A DNA stretch of 50,582 nt from Ichthyophthirius multifiliis (Eukaryota; Ciliophora; Oligohymenophorea; Hymenostomatida), in assembly GCF_000220395.1 (NCBI RefSeq), contig NW_004087683.1, forward strand, positions 1 to 50,582. The letters run 5' to 3'. Below the pieces are notes generated by a model, which was not told the DNA's origin, made no database searches, and was given only the letters and a program-made list of their open reading frames with translations. The position numbers and the translations under genes were made by a program. Of the stretch, positions 12,389-23,942 are shown piece by piece. Position 1 is the stretch's first letter. Every line of letters begins with the position of its first letter.

Positions 12389-13195
12389 ATGTTAACCAGA
12401 ATATCACTTAACGCAATAAAAAGTCAAAAATATATATTTACTTAGAATACATATTTAAGTTCATTAATAAATAAGTCTTATTATAAAAGTTCTATTGTTA
12501 ATTATTCTAATACGCTAAAAGATTATTTAAAAACAAAAGATAATTCCTAAAATAATATTTTCCTAAAATAAGATTATTTCATGTTCAAAAAAAACATTTA
12601 TTCATTCGAAGATATAAATCTAATGATAAAATATATTGATTCACTTACTCAAAAGATACCAATAATGAACAAGCGTACTATTCGCAGATTAATGAAATTA
12701 ATATTAAGAGCAGAAACGAACATGTTAAATTAAGCTAACATTTAAATTAAATACCATAAACATACAATATTAGACAAAAATCTAAATTGGTAAACCTTAA
12801 GAGCAAATTTAAACTATTAAAAAGATAAATTTTCTAAAAATTAATTATTGTAAAAATTGCCTTAAAATAAAGAAATTATTGAAAACTTTTATAATTAGAA
12901 ATAAGAAATTGTCTAAAGAAATTTGAAAATTCAAATTAAGTAATTATTAGCTTTAAATATATTTAAAACTCTTACATATTTGACCTTACCGACCATGTTT
13001 TATTTATAACCTTATACCTCTCTAGTTTTCTTATATCCAAGATTTGGAGGAGCTTATTTCTACTTTGCTTAGTATTAAATATAATAAAAGCTTGTACCAG
13101 GAATATTTCTTTCAGTTTTAATGATTGGAAGTTTACTTTACGCTTTAAATTTTACTATTACTGATATTCATAATTATATTTAAAATAAATATTGA
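12389..13195 (+). CDS. Predicted mitochondrial membrane protein, orphan
   Basis: Single-exon frame of 268 aa. It begins MLTRISLNAIKSQKYIFTQN, a basic Ser/Thr-rich stretch without acidic residues that looks like a mitochondrial presequence. A long basic helical middle (MNKRTIRRLMKLILRAE, later EIVQRNLKIQIKQLLALNIF) is followed by membrane segments around LTYLTLPTMFYLQPYTSLVFL and VPGIFLSVLMIGSLLYALNF, separated by a Tyr/Phe-rich loop YPRFGGAYFYFAQYQ. The end is NKY then TGA. I do not know the family. A C-terminal hairpin and presequence suggest an inner-membrane protein, possibly a lineage-specific respiratory-complex or transport component (inference). Confidence 0.75.
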
Positions 13196-13417
13196 TATAA
13201 GTTTATTTCTATTAATAATTATATATAAAAATATATTAATTTTTTATTTTCATTAATAAGTGAACTAAAAAAAATTAAAATTTAATATAAGAAAAAAGAT
13301 AAAAAAGATATAATATATAAATAAAAAAACAATTATAAATATAATTAAAAAAGTTTATAATATCAAATTCTATTAAATATACATATTTGTTTATTTTTTT
13401 TTTAAAAAAAAATTATA

Positions 13418-13467
13418 TCATATTTCTTCTTTTTCAATCTTTTCAGATATAGTATTTAATTCCTTTA

Positions 13468-13522
<55 letters not shown>

Positions 13523-16500
13523 AAAAATACTCCATAAATTTTATTTAATATCTATTCTTTTTTCTAATTATCTATTTTTTTTACATTTATTTCATAATCT
13601 GCATAAACAGGTCTAAAATAATAAAATAAACTAAATAATATCAATAATTTAAACCTATGTGAAGTAAAATTTAACTCTTTTCTTTAATATGAATTTTAAT
13701 TAATCCAATTACCTTCTTTGACTAAAACCATGATTCTATCAGGCCAGCAAGGTGTACTATTTTAATCGTAAACTAAGCCAAGTTATTCATAATTATATGT
13801 AGGTAAGAAATTTATTTAAGCTTCTTCATATTTCAATAAATAATCTGAATATTATTTACTTTATAAAAGTTCGTCACTTTCTCTTAACTATTTCATTATT
13901 TTAGCCGCTTCATCTTTATTAGTCTTTGATGCTCTTTCATAATTTTATATTAACTCCATCATTTAATAATAATTAAAAGTACTTGTACTACCTGTATCTC
14001 CCAGTAAAAAATTAAAGTCAATATTTTCTATTTTCTCATCTTTTGTTTTGCCTATCTTATAATTTTTTTTTACTAATTTTATAAATAAAAAGTACTCCTT
14101 CTTATTAAAAAGCTTTAGTATGAATGTCATTAAAGCTTTAAATATTTTTCTACAGGCCTTTATCTAGATATAAATTTAAAAAACTAATTGAAGTATCATC
14201 AAATATATTTTAATAGCTACACTACCCTTTTATATATATATGTTATTTTAAAAATAGAAAATAAATAAATAACTAACCTTACTCGAAATATACCCTAATT
14301 TAATTGTATCATCATAATTTTTGAAATCCTATAATAATATCTTTATTTTATATAAACCATCAATAAACACCCATATAAATCTTTATGCTTGGTCAAAGTA
14401 TATGTATCATAAAAATTCAACTATTCTAAGATAATACTATCCCATTTTTTGATTTCTTATTCATTGTTAACTGTAACTAAATTCTTAGCATTTAACTCTA
14501 TAATCTCCTATAATCCGACCACTACAATATCTGGAAGATTTTTTCCTTTTTCAAAATCGAAAAGATTGGCTTTTTCCACAGGTTCCACTCCTCCTAAATT
14601 CCAAGTGAAAATCCTCACGTTTATTTTTTAAAAATTACAATATTAATCTTATCTCGAAACAAGCTCTTTTTCTATACTTTCGTTAAAAGTATTCACACTT
14701 TCCGTATGTTGACCTACTACCATATCTATAGCCTCTTATTTTATATTATCTTCAAAATTCTATAAATAAAATCTTGATATAGATTTATAACCATGTTATA
14801 GTAAACCCAAAAAATCTCTTTTTCCTTTTTTTGTCACATCTGTATGAGTAGAACCCGTCCCAGTATAATGTTTAGATATCAGATCCCCACAATCGGCCCA
14901 TAGGCACTTAAATTTCTGTATAAAAGGATGGTTTTCTTCTGTACTACTATCCACATGATCAAGAGGGTCCTCACCGAATTATTCAAAAAGATTTACTCCA
15001 AGTTAATGCAATTATACATTTAAAATATCCAAAGCTATTTTTGATTAAAATACATTAGTCCTATCTAAACAATCAAGGCAATTGGTACGAACTATTCCTT
15101 TTTAGGTAACTATGACTATATTATTTTAAGTATCTTCGGCATAGAATTTAAAATTATCGTTCATTTTATGTAATTATCGTATAGTAGGATTTACGTTTTC
15201 ATATTTTTAATTTCTGCATATAGTATGGAAATCATAATATTTATATTTTACAAAATCTCCTTTATTATATATAAATAAATACATATATATAGATATAAGA
15301 TACCTATAAGCTGTTAATTATTTTTTATATGAGTTTCAAAAGATTCAGTTAATATATGCTCTGATTCTTTTGATTTTTTCATTAAATTAACGCATAAAAC
15401 ATATTAATAATTTTTTCTTATATCTTCAAAGTGTTTTAAAAAAGCTTAATTTGTTAACTCATATGATCTTGTGATTTTTGTTTAAGCTGTAATTCCTCTT
15501 TATCTCCAAAAACAAGGTACTGAACCCCTTATTTACAAATGTGAACAACAATATTGATTATAATAAAATATTTATTCCAGTTCTGTATAATTAGCTACGT
15601 TTCCATCATCATCTATACCTCGTGAATTATACCTTGTACCAGCTTTTTTATATGATCGACGAGCTATTAAATAAAAATCAAGCTTCTTCCCTTACAAATA
15701 AACGTTAAAATAACCCACATAACCTTGTATTAATGGAATATTCCATACTGAACTTACTTAATTAGCAACTAATTCCCTACAACTATGCGTATTCCAACAA
15801 AAGCGAGGATCTCTATCAGATTAAAATGCTTGTTTTTATTTTGAAAGACTTAAATTGTATGAATACGAGAAATAATATCCTTCTATAAATAGCTTTATTT
15901 TTATAATTTTTATTATTTTTTTCCTTTTTTTAATTTTTTTTTACTTTACGAATGTTTCTAATATGGTTTTCTATTTCTTTTCCTTTATCTCCTTAAAATA
16001 TATCTTTTGGTTTCTTTTTTTTACAATTTATAATTTAAAATTTATATTTATGTATATAATTTTACTTCAAAAGGAATAAATGCTAATGTTGATATTTCAA
16101 AAATGTCATTTTTTTATATTGTACATGTATGTAATACATCTTCTGCGAATAATAAAAATGGTCTATCTAAAACATACTATATTCCTAAAAAGCATGAAAA
16201 TTTCATTATATCTATAGGCTTTTCATTTTCATATTTATTATCATGTAAATCTTATTTTTTTATATTTTATTTTTTTGGAAATTAAATATAATTATAAATA
16301 AACCTAATTCATACATCTTTCCATTTTTTTCAATTATTAATTTTTTATTTATTTACGGATACTTTGTTTTTAACTAAATCTATATTTTTTTATTTTATAT
16401 GATAAAAAATTTTAAAAAACCTCAAAATAATTATTATATCTTGTAACAAATAAAACTTAAATATTTTAACTATTTATATTTTTAGTATCTTTTTCTTCAT

Positions 16501-16558
16501 TATTTATTTATTGTCCACTTACAAAATCACCACTTCCTAAAAAATTCATATAATCCAT
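13418..16558 (-). CDS. Synaptojanin-like SAC + inositol 5-phosphatase
   Basis: Two-domain phosphoinositide phosphatase. Start at 16558 (MDYMNFLGSG). The SAC domain follows: FSCFLGIQYVLDRPFLLFAE, IFEISTLAFIPF, EGYYFSYSYNLSLS, then RRSYKKAGTRYNSRGIDDDG, ANYTELEQI, KYKYYDFHTICR, and the catalytic RTNCLDCLDRTN (about 15055-15095), an intact CX5R loop, then LWADCGDLISKHYTGTGS. The 5-phosphatase begins RIFTWNLGG, DIVVVGLQEI, later FLLGDTGSTSTF, FLPTYNY, TPCWPDRIMV and TSHRPVYADYE. Introns seen: 13463-13530 (with (TA)n), 13613-13654, one about 14221-14275, 15260-15303, and one just before EGYYFS. Ends EKIEKEEI then TGA (13418-13420). The SAC part looks catalytically competent; the 5-phosphatase motifs deviate at several positions. 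One apparent frame change near 14200 could be an intron edge or an indel. Diverges from the RidA gene across a 458-bp spacer. Confidence 0.85.
13467..13519. repeat. (TA)n microsatellite in last intron of SAC-5-phosphatase gene
   Basis: About 26 TA copies lying within the predicted minus-strand intron 13463-13530; the flanking GT and AG fit and the frame is kept when it is removed. Confidence 0.85.
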
Positions 16559-17016
16559 TTATTATTTAATATTAATAAATAAAATATAGATAATTATTAT
16601 TGAAAAAATTAAATATATGAGAAAATTATTTTAAATAAAATATTTTAAAAAAAAAAAATATAAAAAATAATTTATAATATAAATATATATATAAATAAGA
16701 ATAAAATATATTAAAAATAAAAATTTTAAATAAATAAAAAATATATAATTTGATGAGGAAATGATATAATGAATTATATAATATATTAAAAATAAATAAA
16801 TTTAAATAAATACATATATATCTATAAATAAATATATTATATATATATATTTATATATATATATATTATATTTTTATATTTCTTTTTTATATTTACTTTA
16901 ATATTATTTTTTATTTTTATTAATTATTTTGGGAAAAAAGATATTTTTTTTAATAAATAAGTATTTTTAATACTTATTTATTTTATTTTTGTAATATAAA
17001 AACATATTCTAATAAA
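16559..17016. promoter_or_regulatory. Divergent promoter region between SAC gene and RidA gene
   Basis: 458 bp of A/T-only low complexity between two divergently transcribed genes, so both promoters must lie here. No specific element can be named. Confidence 0.4.
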
Positions 17017-17735
17017 ATGTCAGAAAATACAGAATAAATATTATAAACAATAAACACATAAAATGCACCTAAAGCTATAGGACCTTATTCACAAGCAAAA
17101 GTTGTTAGTGAAAAAGCAAAACTTTTTTACATTTCTGGATGTATTTCTATAGATCCATAAGTATTTATTTTATATTTTTAAGTTAATAATTCAAAAATAA
17201 AAATATAATTCTATTAAAAATTTAAAAAAAGACAAATTAATTTGTTCTTAAAGACGATGTAATTGGTTAAACTGAATAGGTAATAATAAATATAATATAT
17301 GTTCATTATATTATTTTTATATAAAAAATAAATATATATATATATATATATTTTAATTTAATTAAATATATAAGTTTATAATTAATTCTTTATAAAAAAG
17401 TGATTTTTAATTTATAATATTATTTAATATGAAAGGTAATGAAAAATTTATGTGCTTTAGTTGAAGCAGCAGGTAGTAATTTAGATCATGTTGTTAAATG
17501 CAATATATATTTAGATGTAAATTATAAATAGAAAAATATAATAATAAATAGTATATTTTTAAAATAAATTATACAAAATAAATATAAGGATATGAATAAT
17601 TTCTAAAAAGTAAATGATGTATATGCTAAATATTTTAATGGTGAGAATAAACCAGCAAGAGCTTGCATTGCAGTTAAAGGTCTACCTGCAGGGGCAAAGG
17701 TTGAAATAGAATGTAATGGTGTAGTACCTTAATGA
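17017..17735 (+). CDS. RidA / YjgF-YER057c family deaminase
   Basis: RidA-family enzymes hydrolyse reactive enamine/imine intermediates from amino-acid metabolism, in cytosol or mitochondria. Seen: start MSENTEQILQTINTQNAPKA, the conserved IGPYSQAKVV, LFYISGCISIDP, then VMKNLCALVEAAGSNLDHVV, KCNIYL, DMNNFQKVNDVYAKYF, and the signature NKPARACIAVKGLPAGAKVE then IECNGVVPQ before TGA. The substrate-binding Arg is in PARAC and the C-terminal Glu in VEIEC. Introns: 17161-17231, 17280-17435 and 17517-17588, each GT..AG, and removing them restores a continuous family-length (~130 aa) protein. The complete set of conserved residues argues for an active enzyme. Confidence 0.93.
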
Positions 17736-18161
17736 AATATATAAATAAATAAATATATAAATATATAAATAAATGAATAAATAAATAAATAAATATATAA
17801 ATAAATAAATTTTCAATATTTTTTTTAATATTTTTAATAATAAATAATACTATATTATATTTTTATAATAAAAAATATATAAAATATTAAATATATTTTT
17901 TAATATTTTTTTGCTAAATTTTTAAATAATTTTTATTTATATTTAGATTTTTTAAAATAATTAATATATATTTTTATTTAACTAATATTATTAGAAAAAA
18001 AAGTGTTCATTTTTATTATTTATTTATATTTTTTTTTTAGAATTATATATTTTTAATAAAGAAATAATTTATTTATATATATACACAGATTTAACTATAT
18101 ATATTACAAAATTTACAAATAAATTTATTCTTTTTTTATATTTATTAAAATATAATTTTAA
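17736..18161. other. Intergenic, no gene seen
   Basis: Convergent 3' spacer between RidA (+) and the small orphan gene (-). It starts with an (AAATATAT)-like run of TAAATA repeats at 17741-17810, then A/T low complexity. Confidence 0.5.
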
Positions 18162-18744
18162 TCATATTCCAAGTTCTAATTAGTTTTTAGAATTATTTAT
18201 CTTATAAGATTTTACCTGTTTTGAATTTTCAATAACTTATAATTTTTTTGTTTAAAAGTATTTTTATTATTTCCTTATATTCTTTTATATTGTTTTGCTC
18301 ATTATTTTAGTTTGTTATTAAATATACATTAGTTGTTCTTTTTCGTATTATTCGATAGAGAAATCAAGTATACTTTATTATATATTAATAAAGTTTTAGA
18401 TATTTTTCATTTAAATTTTTTAAGGACTTTTAGGATTAGGGTAATAGAATTAGTTCATTTTTTTTTTTATTTTTTTATTTTATTTTTTATTATTTATAAA
18501 TATTAATTTTATTAACTAATATTTTTAGTAAAATTTTTTTATATAAATAATATATTATTTTTTATTTATTAAAAATTATCAAACCGCGATTTATTTCAAA
18601 TATTATAATTTTTAAAGTTCTTATTAAAAAAAGGTAAAAAAATTAATTATAAGATACTTTAATTATTTAATTTTAGATATTTTTGGAGGGTTATATTAAT
18701 TTTGTCAAACCTAATTTATTATCATTATCCAATAGCTTCTACAT
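18162..18744 (-). CDS. Small Gln/Lys-rich orphan protein
   Basis: Minus-strand gene with ciliate-type coding bias. The main exon holds a clean 98-codon frame starting at 18458 (MNQFYYPNPKSPQKIQMKNI) and running through SILDFSIEQYEKEQLMY to QLELGI and TGA (18162-18164). Upstream, ATG at 18744 opens MQKLLDNDNKLGLTKLIQPS to NQIIK, followed exactly by a GT at 18656-18657. Splicing to the AG at 18516-18517 keeps phase 0 and would give 146 aa. Alternatively the 98-aa frame starts by itself. The protein is helical, charged and Gln-rich with no membrane segment; I do not recognise a family. Many TAA/TAG as Gln. Confidence 0.5.
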
Positions 18745-19042
18745 CTATTTTTAGTTTATTCATTAAATATTTAATTATAATAATATAAAAAGTAGTTATA
18801 TACAAAACATTCAAAATTAATTATCATTAAATATAAAAATACAAATTATAGATATAAAGAATATATATTATTAAAATAATATGTAATATTTATATTATTC
18901 CATAAAAAGAAATATACTAATATATAAAGCAATAAAGCAATTTACAAATAAATTAAAAAAATAAAAAACTAAAATTATTTATATTTATTTAAAATTTAAT
19001 ATTTTTAAAATTAGTTAATAAATTAAAAATATATTAAATATA

Positions 19043-19597
19043 ATGGATCCATCAATTACACAAATAAGCCATAAAGGAAGAATATTTACTCCTTATATAA
19101 CAAAAGATCAAATAAAATAAGCGGTATAAAAAGTAGCAAAAGAAATATCAAATGATTTGCGACATAAAAATCCTATATTCATAACTATATTGAATGGCGC
19201 ATTTGTATTTTGTAGTGATTTATTAAGATAACTTGATTTTCATTAAATGGATATAGAATTTTGTAAGGTTTCTAGCTATGTAGGAACTGGGACTACAAGT
19301 GCATAAACTGTTTAAAAATTAATTGGGTTAACAAATAATATAAAAGATAGACATGTTGTGATTGTAGAAGATACCATAGATAGCGGGTTTACTTTAGATT
19401 ATTTAATTAAAGATTTGCAAAAGGAAAAACCTAAGAGTATTTCTTTATGTGCTATGTTTCTCAAAAAAGCTAATTTATAAGTAGAGTTAGACATAAAATA
19501 TATCGGAATGACTATTGATCCCGAATTTGTGATTGGGTATGGATTAGACTATGATGAATGGGGAAGAAATATATATGGATTATGGATTAATAAATGA
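19043..19597 (+). CDS. HPRT: Hypoxanthine(-guanine) phosphoribosyltransferase
   Basis: Purine-salvage enzyme that joins hypoxanthine/guanine to PRPP to make IMP/GMP in the cytosol. Intronless, 184 aa, typical for the family. Seen: early TPYITKDQI, the core ILNGAFVFCSDLLRQL, flexible-loop KVSSYVGTGTTSAQTV, the PRPP-binding motif HVVIVEDTIDSGFTLDYL with the paired acidic residues, SLCAMFLKKA, and the base-binding C-terminal end FVIGYGLDYDEWGRN. All catalytic elements are present. Start MDPSITQISH; TGA at 19595-19597. Ciliates are thought to depend on purine salvage, which fits. Guanine versus hypoxanthine preference cannot be told. Confidence 0.95.
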
Positions 19598-20808
19598 TTT
19601 ATTTTTATTAATATTAATAAAATTTTATTAAAAATAATAAAATAAAATTTCGTATCTTTTATATATCCTTTTTACTTTTTTTTTTTTATAATAATAATAT
19701 CTTATTTTTCTATATTTTATATATTAAATTTATTTTGTGTTTTTTTATTAATTATGTATATTTTATTTTATTTTATTTAATAAGAATTATATTAATATAT
19801 ATTTATATATATATTATATATAAATTTATTTACTTTTATATATTTTTTATTAAAAAATCATATTATAAATGAAATAAAAATAAGAAAACTTAAAAAAAAT
19901 ATATATATATATTTTAATATGTTTTATGTAAAATTTTTTAAAATGCAATAGAAAACTTTAGAGTAACAGATTTATTAATATTACATATAATATAGACAAT
20001 TTATAATCTATATTATATTAAAAAATAAAAAAATTAATTATATTTAGAAATATTTATATTATTATATTATCAGAGAGATGAATTTATAATAAAAAATTTT
20101 TGTATTATATTAATATATCTCTAAAATAAATAATAATTAATAAATTATTATAATATTTTTAAATTTTTTTTTTTTTTTTATAAAGATTTAATAAAAAAAA
20201 AAAATTAGATATATGATGTTGTAGTAATATAATTCGAGGTTAACATATATATATGTTTACTCTTAATATTTGTTAAATAAAAATAAAATGAATATAATGT
20301 TTTTTTTTAATAATTAAAAAATAAAAATAATTAAATATTCAAAATATATATAATAATTTATTATTATATATATATATATCTAAATAAAAATATATAATTA
20401 ATTTATTATTATTTATATATATTTATACATATCCTAAATTATATATATATTTTTATTAAACATATTTTTTTTTCTCTAAATATTTTCATTTTATCTTGGA
20501 TATAAATAATTAACTTTTTACATAATTAGATAAATAAATAAATAATGATATAAAATTTAATAATAAAAATTTAAATCTAATAATTGATTCATAAAAATGA
20601 ATATAATCTTAATCTAAAAAATATTTTATTATTATAATATTTTATTTATATTTATATCTATTATAATTATTATTAAAATGATATATAATAATAATAATAA
20701 AAATTAAAATAAATATTATAAGATTTATTTATAAATAAAATTAAATTTATTTTTAAAAATTATAATTTTTTTATTATAATAAATATATACATAAAATTAT
20801 AATATAAA
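19598..20808. other. Convergent intergenic region, no gene seen
   Basis: 1.2 kb between the 3' ends of HPRT (+) and the TFIIB-like gene (-). Pure A/T with a few mixed stretches (about 20040-20075 and 20205-20265, containing AATTCGAGGTT) that I checked for tRNA-like arms; no cloverleaf was found. Confidence 0.5.
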
Positions 20809-21747
20809 TCATTTTAAAATTTCCTAATAATTAGATTTCCATAAAAACTCTCTAAATTCAAATTAATCGAAAATTTTTTAAATGTTTAGTTTTAACTTTA
20901 ACTCATAAAACCTTATAATAGCAGACTCACATTTCCCTGAAATCGCACTTATTTTACTTATTTAACACCTTTATAAATCTAAACTATTACTAATTTAAGT
21001 AACAATAAATAGTCCACTAGCAGCTACAGTTTAATTTTACTCTGAAAATTTAACAATTTTACATATTTTATCACATAATTTATAATATCCTAGTTGATCT
21101 TACATCCTCATATCTAAAATTACCACATATTCAGAAGCAAAACATAATACTGTTTTCTTTTTTGCTAAAAAATGTATAATTTCTTCCTTTTTTTCATGTT
21201 AAAATCTTCTTCCTTATACATAATTTAATTAATATTATAATTTAACTATTGAAAACTATGTCAATTCACATAAATTTTCCCATGTAATTTCCTATAGTCT
21301 TAATTTCTAGCAAATTATAAATAAAGCGATTATCGCTCTTGCTTTAACATGCCTTATTTTGAAAGAATTGTTCTATATATTTTCTACTAAAATTTTAAAA
21401 TATCTGTCAACACAACCTATCTCTTATTTATTCAAAAAAAGAATTTCGCACCATTAATGCAACTATCTACTTATTTATTAAATCACTTATTTTACAGGAA
21501 TATTATTGTTAGTCCGAAAATCCTTTACCTTTTTTTCACCTATATATAGCTCCTGATTATCATTAAAAACAGCTCCTCGTTATGCATTTGTTGTCTAAGG
21601 AGCGATATCGTAATTGTTATTTTCCTATTCAAAAGTTTTGTAGCGATACTCAACTAAAAATCCGCAGTTAGTACAGGATATATTACCTGATTGAGGATTA
21701 TATAGAATAGTTTAACTAAAGCAATTTTTGCATTTTTCTTCATTCAT
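20809..21747 (-). CDS. TFIIB-family transcription factor
   Basis: 312-aa single-exon protein. The N-terminus is a zinc ribbon, CKNC (residues 6-9) with CTNCG about 21 residues later. Two cyclin-like repeats follow: HVKARAIIALFIICQKLRLQ then EITWENLCELTQ in the first, and TVAASGLFIVTQISNSLDLQ with ISKISAISGKCESAIIRFYE in the second, the classic TFIIB/BRF 'AA..Y....  isgvse.TIr..Y' pattern. Length matches TFIIB. TFIIB bridges TBP-bound promoter DNA to RNA polymerase II; BRF does so for polymerase III. The linker NNNYDIAPQTTNAQRGAVF lacks an obvious 'EWR.F' B-reader motif, so it may be a divergent paralogue. Start chosen at the ATG just before the ribbon. Confidence 0.78.
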
Positions 21748-22353
21748 TTATTAATAATATGATATTATAATTAATTTTTAATTTTATTAGTAAGATTTTG
21801 ATATTATAAAATTTATTAATATATACAAAATTGTTTTAAATAAACAAAAAATTAATAAAAATATATATTAAAATTATTAGAACTAATGATAAAAAAAAAT
21901 AGATAAATAAAAATAAGAGATCTTCATATATTAATAATACATAAAATTATTTATAATATGTGTTTTATATATAATAATATATATAATATATCTAAATTAA
22001 TTAATAAAAAGTATATTTTTTATTAAATTATTAAAAACATTAAAAAAAATATATATATTATTAGAATAATTTTATAAAAATTGTTTATATTTTCAATGAA
22101 TTTTTAATTTAATTTTAATAATAACTAAAATACAATATTTAAGATAAATGAATAAAAAATTATATTAAATAAAAAAAAATTAAATATGTTAAAAAAAAAA
22201 TATAAAAATTAATAAATATTAATTTATTTATTAAAAATAATATAAATATTAATTTTAATATTAATTAAATTTAGAAAGATAATATAAATTATATATTGAT
22301 TATAAAAAAAAATGTATTAAAAAATAATAAAAATTATAAATGAAAATTATGAA

Positions 22354-22406
<53 letters not shown>

Positions 22407-22565
22407 TATTAGTTTTGTTTTTATAATTAATATCAATTAAAAACTTTTTATTTTATTTGTTAAGAATAAAAAAAATAATGTTTACTATTCTATTTATTTA
22501 TAAAAAATTAAATAATAATAAAATAAATATAATTAATTTTATTAATAAAATAAAAATATTATAAA

Positions 22566-22566
22566 T

Positions 22567-22620
<54 letters not shown>
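22566..22620. repeat. (AAT)n microsatellite
   Basis: About 18 perfect copies of AAT in a row, in the spacer upstream of the TFIIB-like gene and downstream of the SDR gene. Confidence 0.9.
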
Positions 22621-22621
<1 letters not shown>

Positions 22622-22674
22622 TTATCAATAAAAATTTTAACAATAAAAATGTTAACAATAAAAATGTTAATATA
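22621..22674. repeat. Short tandem repeat, ~16-bp unit, about 3 copies
   Basis: Copies of GTTAACAATAAAAAT (first copies read GTTATCAATAAAAAT and TTTAACAATAAAAAT) lie directly after the AAT array. Unit about 15-16 bp; no known function. Confidence 0.75.
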
Positions 22675-22924
22675 TAAATTTTTATTATGAAAATTATTAC
22701 AATAATAATTATCTATTATATAATTTTTTTTTTTTTTACTATTTATTTAATATAGTTATTGCTAACGATAGTTTGTAATTCTTTTTAAATACATTTTATT
22801 AAATTTAATTTATATGAATTTGTAATTCTTTATTATAAAAGAACATTAATATATATTATATGATTATTTTACTATAGATAATTTATATAATATAAAAACA
22901 AATTTAAATCCATATTTATTTTTT

Positions 22925-23942
22925 TCATTTTAAAAATTCTTCTCTTTTTTTAACCATTCTACTGATATAAAATTTTTCAATATATAATTATATATTGAAT
23001 AAGGAATCCATAAATAAAGTACTGTTTAAATTTTATGATTCCAATGCCCGGCTGAAACTACTTCTTTTCCTAAATCTTTCAAAGCCCATTTAGCACAATC
23101 ATTACTATCGATAGTCATTAAGTCAGTAGGTCTATTTCCAATCATATTAGTACTAACTTCACTAGGATTAAGGCACATAATATCAATAAATGGATACTCA
23201 GAAGCAATTGTTTGAGTAAATAGATTAATAAAAGCCTTAGTAGCACCGTATACATTAAAATAAACGCAAGGAAGTACGCCAGCAAATGAACCTACATTCA
23301 AAATAGCAGATTTAATTCTTGTTTATGAATATTTTTTCTCGAATTTGGGTAAAAAATGCCTAGTAATAATCACTGTAGAAATTATATTTATTTTTATCAA
23401 ATCAAAAATGATTTAATATGGTATTTTATCAAAATGACTTAAATAATCAACTCCTACATTATTTATTATCATCGAAACTTCTAAATTTTCAATTTATGAA
23501 AAAATATTTTAAAAAAAATCTTATTGAAGAACATTTTGGAAATTCGCTACTACAACTTTAATTTATATTTTTGGAAATTTAGATTATATTTCAATTTTTT
23601 ACATTATTTAATTTTTACTCATTTCTAGCTATTAATATCAAATTCATTCCTGATTTTGCCATTTCTATGGCAAATTATTTACCTATTCCTATATATATAT
23701 AATTACACAAATTAAAATATACATTTAAGTTTTTGTTTTTATTTTTTTTAACCATCTGATGATCCTGTAATTAATGCATATGTGTCTTTCCCATATGATT
23801 TTATAAAGTTATTTTATTTACGAAATAATGAGAATATAAATTTTATTAGGTTCTTAGACATGTTTGCGAATTTTAAAAGGCCTATTAAATAGATTAAGAG
23901 TTTTAGTTTATTATTTCCTTGATTATTAAAAATATTTAACAT
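22925..23942 (-). CDS. Short-chain dehydrogenase (17-beta-HSD12 / 3-ketoacyl-CoA reductase-like)
   Basis: NAD(P)H-dependent SDR, closest in feel to the ER-bound HSD17B12/KAR group that reduces 3-ketoacyl-CoA in fatty-acid elongation. Start at 23942 (MLNIFNNQGN) gives an N-terminal hydrophobic helix LLIYLIGLLKF as in that group. Seen: YALITGSSDGIGKQFAIEMA (cofactor loop, formed across intron 23689-23752), LILIARNEQKL, IINNVGVDYLSHF, the catalytic serine in AILNVGSFAGVLP, and YGATKAF with the Tyr-x3-Lys pair, then LNPSEVSTNM. Ends VEWLKKREEFLK, a lysine-rich tail that could act as ER retention (KxKxx-like, uncertain). Around 23600 the frame shifts by one at an A-run (NVKN / EIQSK); one extra A would restore it, so a sequence error or recent frameshift is possible. 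Confidence 0.8.

Larger units (their letters stand above)
21748..22924. other. Intergenic with simple repeats
   Basis: Almost 1.2 kb between two minus-strand genes, holding the TFIIB-like promoter and the SDR 3' end. Includes a (TA)n run at about 22364-22402, an AAT triplet array and a short 16-bp tandem repeat (listed separately). No protein-like frame seen. Confidence 0.6.

Noticed and set aside
14449-14631. Plus-strand 60-aa frame
   Set aside because: Antisense to the start of the 5-phosphatase domain (RIFTWNLGG), which is on the minus strand.
16103-16285. Plus-strand 60-aa frame with a hydrophobic end
   Set aside because: Antisense to the N-terminal SAC exon (FLGIQYVLDRPFLLFAE).
20205-20265. 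tRNA-like T-arm (AATTCGAGGTT)
   Set aside because: No acceptor stem or anticodon arm at proper spacing on either strand.
22364-22402. Origin or centromere-like element from long (TA)n
   Set aside because: (TA)n runs of this kind occur throughout the window, mostly in introns; nothing distinguishes this one.
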